IMG/VR virus record: IMGVR_UViG_3300032304_001158
Location: 1 to 34,615 of that record
Origin: a virus
Reading direction: 5' to 3' (one strand)
DNA length: 34,615 bases
This document shows positions 29,950 to 34,615 of this stretch, one piece after another; position 1 is the first letter of the stretch; each line of letters begins with the position of its first letter. Both the position numbers and the translations under genes were made by a program. The notes below the pieces were generated by a model. That model was given only the letters and a program-made list of their open reading frames with translations, did no database searches and was not told where the DNA came from.

Positions 29950-31659
29950 ATGTCAATCGCCACCGTAGAAATCAGCGTTCCCGGAAGCGTTCCGTCATCG
30001 GTCGAAATTGACGGCGGATTCGGACCGGATGTTGTGGAAATCAATCAGGGACCAGCAGGCCCGAACACCGTCACGACCTCGACCACGACGAACATCACGG
30101 GCTTGCTCAAAGGCAACGGCTCGACCGTGCTTGCGGCGACGGCTGGCACGGATTACCTCACCACGACCGGAAACGGCAGCGGGTTGACGGGGATTGTTTC
30201 GAGTCAGATCACGGATGCTAGCTCAGCTTGGACCACAAGCGCCGATGATGGCAAAGTTGCCAAGTTCGGACTCGACGGCAGACTTGAACCGTTTTTCATC
30301 TTTTCGACATGGGCAAGGGCCGAAAATGAACAGACATGGGGACCAACTTGCGCTTTCCAGTATCTTGACCCAGCAGCGGCATCCAACCACCGGACCGCGC
30401 TTGAACTTGGAACGCTTGCAACGCAGTCAGACATTACTAGCTCGCAGGTTTCGGATGCATCTTCCGGCGCGGTTGATGAAAGCGTCGTAAATGTGCTCGC
30501 CAAGTTTGGCCCTAACGGTGAATTGTCGGCGGCGAATTTTAACGCTGCCAGCGTATCTGTTTTCCCCAACGGCACACTTGGCCTAGCAAGCACCAACTCA
30601 GGCGGCGTTGTCAGACTGAACGGACAAAACGCCACTGACTTCAGAAGCATTTCCTTTCTTGACGAAACAGGCAACGTCGCACTCACGCCTCTCGTCAAGT
30701 CTGCAAACTTCACCGCCCTGAACGGCGCGAGCTACATCGCAACGGCCACCTTGACCGTGACCGACCCGACCCCGGCTGAAGGGCAAGGATTCGCGGTGCT
30801 AGTCCGCAACGGCACCACAACAGTTGGAGGCGCGGCGTTCGCAACGGCTGGCACCGTCATCCGGCGCGTATATCACTCTGGCGCGTGGCAAAACTACATC
30901 TACCTCAACAGCACGCAGTTTTCCACCCTCGCCACCACCACACCCGGCACTGGAGTCGCCACGTTCCTTGCAACTCCAACAAGCGCAAACCTCGCCGCAG
31001 CAGTCACGGACGAAACCGGAACAGGCTCGCTTGTTTTCGGGACTTCTCCGACGCTCACCACACCGACGATTTCACGTGGTTCAGTCGGTCAGGTTTTTGT
31101 CGCCCAGGACAACAACTCGACCACTTGCAACTTCACTACTGACTCAAGTGGGCGAGCAATCTTCAACATCAACGGTAAGTCCGGTGCGGCATCTCAGGCT
31201 GGCGGATACTGCTATATCAACGGGTTCGAGGAAACGTGGGTTTTTCTCAACACATTGTCTAACACGTCGGGGCAGCGACAAATGCGGTTTGGTAATCTAA
31301 CAAACCGCTTTTCAATCCAACGCCTGAACGACGCCGCCAGTTCGATCACCGCCACCCCTTTTTCATTCGCCAACAACGCACCGGATAGCTCGTTTTACAT
31401 GCTGTCATCTGGCGGCGTGGGATTGGGGACCACATCCGATCCCGGAGCGGGCGGAATCCAAACGAACGGCAAAATCATCGCGGGCAATACCGTGCGCCTC
31501 AAAGGCTACACCTTCGCCACGCTTCCAGCCGGAACTCAAGGAGATAAGGCTTTCATCAGCGACGGCGCGGCGCTGCCCGTCTTCCGCGCCAACGCAGCGG
31601 GTGGCGGATCAACCGTGACTGAAGTATTTTTCAACGGCACAAACTGGATCAACAGCTAA
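29950..31659 (+). CDS. Tail fibre protein
   Basis: 569 aa. The N-terminus ends with a short collagen-like motif (INQGPAGPN). Then come repeats typical of fibres: TGLLKGNGSTVLAATAGTDY and TPTSANLAAAVTDETGTGSL. The C-terminus (GYTFATLPAGTQGDKAFISD followed by VFFNGTNWINS) is a frequent fibre tip end. Composition is low in charge and rich in Thr, Ser, Ala and Gly. It would contact the host receptor. Specificity cannot be read. Confidence 0.88.
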   Translation: MSIATVEISVPGSVPSSVEIDGGFGPDVVEINQGPAGPNTVTTSTTTNITGLLKGNGSTVLAATAGTDYLTTTGNGSGLTGIVSSQITDASSAWTTSADDGKVAKFGLDGRLEPFFIFSTWARAENEQTWGPTCAFQYLDPAAASNHRTALELGTLATQSDITSSQVSDASSGAVDESVVNVLAKFGPNGELSAANFNAASVSVFPNGTLGLASTNSGGVVRLNGQNATDFRSISFLDETGNVALTPLVKSANFTALNGASYIATATLTVTDPTPAEGQGFAVLVRNGTTTVGGAAFATAGTVIRRVYHSGAWQNYIYLNSTQFSTLATTTPGTGVATFLATPTSANLAAAVTDETGTGSLVFGTSPTLTTPTISRGSVGQVFVAQDNNSTTCNFTTDSSGRAIFNINGKSGAASQAGGYCYINGFEETWVFLNTLSNTSGQRQMRFGNLTNRFSIQRLNDAASSITATPFSFANNAPDSSFYMLSSGGVGLGTTSDPGAGGIQTNGKIIAGNTVRLKGYTFATLPAGTQGDKAFISDGAALPVFRANAAGGGSTVTEVFFNGTNWINS

Positions 31660-31663
31660 CACC

Positions 31664-31888
31664 ATGAATACCGCGAAAATCCTCAAACTACTGACCATCG
31701 CGTCAACCGCTCTCGCTGCATTCGCCGCTGGGCTTGGCACGCTTCCAATCGACTCCGAATCGCTGCCGATGCCGCCTGAATGGCGTCCTTACCTAATGGG
31801 CACGGCTTTCATTGCAGCGTCCGTTCGCATCGTCGTCTTGCCAGTCCTCGAAGCCATCATCAAAAGCATCAACGAAACCAAGCCATGA
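31664..31888 (+). CDS. Holin candidate (two membrane segments)
   Basis: 74 aa. Hydrophobic helices occur at residues about 7-26 (LLTIASTALAAFAAGLG) and 43-63 (YLMGTAFIAASVRIVVLPVL), with a short loop between them and a charged tail. Size, topology and its place four genes ahead of or beside the endolysin support a class II holin. A second candidate lies at 32511-32705. The stop overlaps the lipoprotein ATG. Confidence 0.65.
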   Translation: MNTAKILKLLTIASTALAAFAAGLGTLPIDSESLPMPPEWRPYLMGTAFIAASVRIVVLPVLEAIIKSINETKP

Positions 31889-32028
31889 AAACTATCTGGA
31901 AACTCACCCTGCTCGCGTGGTGTGTTGTGTATTGCCTAACAAGCTGCTCACTCACCACAAAGGACGGAACCACCTTCACGCTGTCACCGGACGCCATCAG
32001 GGCGGTCGAAATCCTTGCGGAAAAGTAA
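31885..32028 (+). CDS. Tiny lipoprotein, possible Rz1-like spanin
   Basis: 47 aa. A signal peptide (MKTIWKLTLLAWCVVYCLTS) ends with the lipobox LTSC at residues 18-21. The mature part is only about 27 residues (SLTTKDGTTFTLSPDAIRAV). Small lipoproteins in lysis cassettes often are outer-membrane spanin partners. No proline-rich stretch or Rz partner is obvious, so the role is tentative. It overlaps the holin gene by four bases and lies three bases from the endolysin start. Confidence 0.65.
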   Translation: MKTIWKLTLLAWCVVYCLTSCSLTTKDGTTFTLSPDAIRAVEILAEK

Positions 32029-32031
32029 GCC

Positions 32032-32514
32032 GTGAAACTTGCCGAAAAGATCGTAGCAATCGCTGAAAAGGAAATCGGCGTGCATGAAATTGACGGCACG
32101 AATTGCGGGCCGAGAGTCAACGAATACAAGGCCGCCACATATCTGCCACCAGATCAACCGTGGCCGTGGTGTGCAGCCTTTGTTTGTTGGATTGTCCGCG
32201 AGGCTATGAAGGGCCAAACCTACACTTTCAAGCGCCCGACAACGGCAGGTGCTTGGGACTTGGAACGATGGAGCCGGGAGCAAGACGCAAGCACTCAAAC
32301 CCGCCGAAATCCGCAGCGGGACATTCAGCCTGGCGACATCGTGATTTACAAGTTCTCACACGTTGGATTCGCCGCATCGACCGTTGACGCGAACGGCAAC
32401 TTTAAGGCAATCGAAGGCAACACGGACGGCGAAGGAAGCCGTGAAGGTGGGGCTGTCTTGCGCAAGGTCCGCAACGTGTCGAAAGTCAAAACCCGCATTC
32501 GCTTTACCGTATGA
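32032..32514 (+). CDS. CHAP-domain endolysin
   Basis: 160 aa. PWPWCAAFVCW contains the catalytic Cys47, KFSHVGF holds His110 and IEGNTDGEG near 127-135 completes the active-site region of CHAP (NlpC/P60-like) amidases/endopeptidases. There is no cell-wall binding domain or signal peptide, so a holin must release it. It begins with GTG, preceded by AAGCC. It overlaps the next gene by four bases. Confidence 0.88.
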   Translation: MKLAEKIVAIAEKEIGVHEIDGTNCGPRVNEYKAATYLPPDQPWPWCAAFVCWIVREAMKGQTYTFKRPTTAGAWDLERWSREQDASTQTRRNPQRDIQPGDIVIYKFSHVGFAASTVDANGNFKAIEGNTDGEGSREGGAVLRKVRNVSKVKTRIRFTV

Positions 32515-32705
32515 CTCACGACGAACACTTCACCACCATGGCAAAAACCGTCATGGGAATTTCCGGCATGACCCTAAACGCGCTGGCGGTCATCACCTCC
32601 ATGCAAGAGCAGATCGAATGGGGGTTCAGGATCTTCTCACTCACGGTCGGAATTGCGGTCGGGCTTATGACAATCTGGAGTTTACTACGGAAAAAGCCGA
32701 AATGA
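32511..32705 (+). CDS. Second holin/antiholin candidate
   Basis: 64 aa. Hydrophobic stretches at about residues 14-28 (VMGISGMTLNALAVI) and 40-58 (RIFSLTVGIAVGLMTIWSLL) flank a short charged loop; the end is LLRKKPK. Placement directly behind the endolysin makes it a holin, antiholin or general small membrane protein. It overlaps both neighbours. Confidence 0.6.
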   Translation: MTHDEHFTTMAKTVMGISGMTLNALAVITSMQEQIEWGFRIFSLTVGIAVGLMTIWSLLRKKPK

Positions 32706-32890
32706 ACGTCTACATGGTTTCACATGAGGAAATGCAAAAGCTTCACGATCTTCGTGGATGGCTTAGTGAGATCATCAAGACCGGAAGGCTGGCTAGGTCA
32801 CAACAAACCACGGCAGCAAATTTTGCCATCGACCTTAGCGAAGTTCTCGCAAGCGCAATGTGTGCCGAACTACAAGTCGATGATACCTGA
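32702..32890 (+). CDS. Small hypothetical protein in the lysis region
   Basis: 62 aa from the ATG at 32702, overlapping the preceding stop. Helical throughout (SHEEMQKLHDLRGWLSEIIK). No membrane segment or known family. It overlaps the metalloprotease start by 11 bases. Confidence 0.55.
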   Translation: MNVYMVSHEEMQKLHDLRGWLSEIIKTGRLARSQQTTAANFAIDLSEVLASAMCAELQVDDT

Positions 32891-33161
32891 CCACGTTACC
32901 GTTGGAGGCCGCCGCATCGAGGTCATCGAAGACCCCAACCTCGCCGAATATGGCACGTTCTGCCCCGACGAATGGATCATCAGATTGGGGCCATCCTCAA
33001 GGGGCAACCCTCTCGAAACTCTCAGGCATGAAATGATTCATGCTTGCTTTGCCGTCTCCGGCCTGTCACACCTTCGACGATTTGAAGAGGAAGCGATTGT
33101 TCGCTGCCTCGAAAACCTCTTGTTTCCTGCCTTGGAATGTCTGCAAACCAAACAACAATGA
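32880..33161 (+). CDS. Small HExxH zinc metalloprotease
   Basis: 93 aa from the ATG at 32880, inside the previous gene. LRHEMIHACF (HEMIH at 50-54) is the zinc-binding HExxH, and FEEEAIVRCLENLL at about 68-81 may supply the third ligand, a layout typical of minimal gluzincins (SprT/ImmA-like) in phages. The N-terminal half has strands (RRIEVIEDPN, EWIIRLG). Cleavage target unknown; it may attack a host regulator, a repressor-type defence or a structural protein. Confidence 0.75.
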   Translation: MIPDHVTVGGRRIEVIEDPNLAEYGTFCPDEWIIRLGPSSRGNPLETLRHEMIHACFAVSGLSHLRRFEEEAIVRCLENLLFPALECLQTKQQ

Positions 33162-33162
33162 C

Positions 33163-33558
33163 ATGGACAACACCGAACGAATCAAAGCGTCTATTTTGCG
33201 GAATCCATCCGCTCCAAACTATCAGATCGCCAAAAACCTGAACATCAAAACGGAAGACGTCGTTAAGGTCCGCGCCGAGATGGGACACACAGCGGAACCT
33301 CAACACGATCAAGGTTTACTCCTAAGCAAACTTCGAGTGCTACCACGCAGGCCAGCGGAATCTGCCGCGAAATACATCAAGCGCCTTCCGCTCGGTCGAG
33401 GCTTTGACATCCGCAAACTTGCGCAAGAATGGGGCATGGGTGAGGATACAATCCGACGCCATGCAAAAGACCTCGGATGCCTCAAGTATGTCGAAGTCGA
33501 ACCTGACGAATGGGTGCCAGTCATAATGAACCCTGAAACCGCCAAGCAGTATGTCTGA
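33163..33558 (+). CDS. Double helix-turn-helix DNA-binding protein
   Basis: 131 aa from the ATG at 33163. Two predicted helix-turn-helix segments are visible: NYQIAKNLNIKTEDVVKVRA (residues about 19-38) and DIRKLAQEWGMGEDTIRRHA (residues about 83-102). No catalytic motif is seen. It lies between the metalloprotease and the metallophosphoesterase, the last two genes of the late operon. It may be a late regulator or contribute to packaging-site recognition. It overlaps the next gene by eight bases. Confidence 0.65.
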   Translation: MDNTERIKASILRNPSAPNYQIAKNLNIKTEDVVKVRAEMGHTAEPQHDQGLLLSKLRVLPRRPAESAAKYIKRLPLGRGFDIRKLAQEWGMGEDTIRRHAKDLGCLKYVEVEPDEWVPVIMNPETAKQYV

Positions 33559-34552
33559 AGGAATTGACCTCTCAACCAAGCGCGTCACTGACAACGATGC
33601 TATCTCCGAAGTCACCAAGGCGCGGGCGGCATTGGCGAAACTCAAACAGGAGCTTTCAGCGGTTACGAAAGACCGTGACGAGCTGCTTGTCGAATACGGC
33701 GACCTGCAAAAAGCGCGTTACTCTGGCAAAGCATCACGGACCATCCCGAAACCCGCGAAGGATGATTTCATCCGCATCATTGCCAATGACGTTCACGGGC
33801 AAATGATGGACAAGGATGCCGTCGCCGCTTTCCTTGGCGACTTGCGCGACTGGAATCCCGATGAGATCGTGCTAAACGGTGACATCATCGAATGCGGCGG
33901 ATTTCTCGCGGCTCATCATGTCCTCGGCTACGTTTCGCAGACTGAATACTCATGGCAAGAGGACATCGCGGCGGGCAACTGGTTTCTCGACGAGGTTCAA
34001 AAGGCCGCGCCAAAAGCCCGCATCCACTACATCGAAGGCAACCATGAGGACCGTGTTGAACGCTGGATTGTTGACCAAACCATGCGCCACACGCGGGACT
34101 CAGCATTCCTGCGCGACCTTGTGTCGCCGAAGACGCTCCTGCGCCTTGAAGAGCGTGGAATCGCTTACTACGGGCGCGGAGAGCATCACATCCAAGGACT
34201 GCCGCCAGGGTGGATCAAACTCGGCAAAATCTTCTTCGTCCACGAGCTAGGCGGCGGGAAAAACGCTGCTGCTTCCGCTGCTGGGAAAACGGCTGGCAAT
34301 GTCGTGTTTGCCCACACTCATCAAGAGGACTCAGCCACGTTGGTCCTACCCGGCGTTGGGCTTGTCAAGGCATGGAATCCTGGCTGTCTTTGCCAACGTG
34401 CGCCGCTCTGGAGGCATTCAAACCCGACTAATTGGAGCCATGGCTACGCGGTCCAATTCGTTGCGAAATCGGGCCAGTTTTTGCACCTCAATATTCCTAT
34501 TTGGGAGGGGCAATCGCTGGTCGGATCATTGCACGGAAAAATGAGGGGTTGA
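33551..34552 (+). CDS. Calcineurin-type metallophosphoesterase
   Basis: 333 aa. NDVHG (79-83), LNGDIIE (108-114), GNHEDR (163-168), FVHELGG (229-235) and AHTHQ (254-258) are the five metal-ligand blocks of calcineurin-like phosphoesterases in order; the usual GHTH is AHTH here. An N-terminal coiled coil (ARAALAKLKQELSAVTKDRD) precedes it. Such phage genes may act as nucleases or nucleotide phosphatases. The gene is the last in the late strand and ends inside the terminal repeat. Confidence 0.88.
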   Translation: MSEGIDLSTKRVTDNDAISEVTKARAALAKLKQELSAVTKDRDELLVEYGDLQKARYSGKASRTIPKPAKDDFIRIIANDVHGQMMDKDAVAAFLGDLRDWNPDEIVLNGDIIECGGFLAAHHVLGYVSQTEYSWQEDIAAGNWFLDEVQKAAPKARIHYIEGNHEDRVERWIVDQTMRHTRDSAFLRDLVSPKTLLRLEERGIAYYGRGEHHIQGLPPGWIKLGKIFFVHELGGGKNAAASAAGKTAGNVVFAHTHQEDSATLVLPGVGLVKAWNPGCLCQRAPLWRHSNPTNWSHGYAVQFVAKSGQFLHLNIPIWEGQSLVGSLHGKMRG

Positions 34553-34615
34553 CAAATCCGCCCGCGTGTGGGATTGGTTGCTTGATCCAGACTGCAAGCC
34601 AAGTGCGAAACAGCG
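34493..34615. repeat. Right copy of 123-bp exact terminal direct repeat
   Basis: Identical to bases 1-123. It includes the end of the metallophosphoesterase gene and 63 bases downstream. See the left copy for interpretation. Confidence 0.95.

Noticed and set aside
30204-30713. 169-codon minus-strand frame
   Set aside because: It is antisense to the tail fibre gene; Leu/Ser-rich low-information sequence.

Overview
The window is a complete or near-complete genome of a tailed double-stranded DNA phage, not a piece of bacterial chromosome. Bases 1-123 are repeated exactly at 34493-34615, and the gene that reads through the right end finishes inside the left-end copy. The sequence therefore closes into a circle of about 34,492 bp: a circularly permuted or cos-type phage assembled as a circular contig, or less likely a genome with short terminal repeats. 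A short tape measure (534 aa), a tail tube candidate and a baseplate-hub protein, with no sheath gene seen, point to a siphovirus with a short tail. The head genes are a mosaic: a Mu-type portal (DUF935), a MuF-like protein, a Mu I-like protease/scaffold and a P22-coat-like major capsid protein. I see no integrase, MuA/MuB transposase, partition gene or CI-type repressor with a peptidase domain, so a virulent lifestyle is likely but not proven. A CHAP endolysin next to a very small lipoprotein suggests a Gram-negative host. Many genes lack a Shine-Dalgarno sequence and start after leaders ending AACC(A)ATG. This resembles groups that rely little on SD pairing, such as Bacteroidota or Verrucomicrobiota, but the host phylum cannot be fixed from this sequence alone.

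Layout. 61-378 is noncoding and ends with a strong terminator between convergent transcripts. 379-1278 holds the only minus-strand genes, three small unknowns. 1279-1957 is a long noncoding region with several hairpins and a plus-strand promoter/leader. 1958-7015 is a tightly packed early operon with mostly 4-base start/stop overlaps: small unknowns, a ribbon-helix-helix protein, an ERF annealing protein, a YqaJ/lambda-type exonuclease, a DnaA-domain-IV-like protein, a RuvC-like resolvase and an SSB-like protein. 7162-9582 is an SNF2-type helicase next to a DNA methyltransferase. 9583-11958 has a putative origin, an O-like initiator and a DnaB-type helicase. 12039-13912 is a second set of small genes under a near copy of the first promoter/leader, including an XRE-type regulator.

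13906-21727 is packaging and head: MuF-like protein, small and large terminase, portal, morphogenesis protein, protease/scaffold and major capsid, followed by a terminator. 21804-31659 is connector and tail: two connector/terminator proteins, tube candidate, a second beta-rich tail protein, tape measure, hub, a receptor-binding candidate, a glycosyltransferase-like gene, a baseplate protein and a tail fibre. 31664-34552 is lysis and accessory: two holin candidates, a spanin-like lipoprotein, a CHAP endolysin, a small HExxH metalloprotease, a double-HTH protein and a metallophosphoesterase.

The most notable unexplained signals are regulatory. (1) Four copies of CTTTG-N5-CAAAG lie in the intergenic regions before the small terminase, portal and protease genes. 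(2) Three copies of TTAGCCTNGCCTAA lie before the portal, protease and baseplate genes. (3) A promoter/leader is duplicated before two early operons. (4) A TCTCACC-N10-ATG leader precedes SD-less genes. (5) Four 7-mers, GTCTACG or its complement, flank and lie inside the initiator gene as a lambda-like origin candidate. Together they suggest a phage-encoded regulatory scheme that is not one I recognise.
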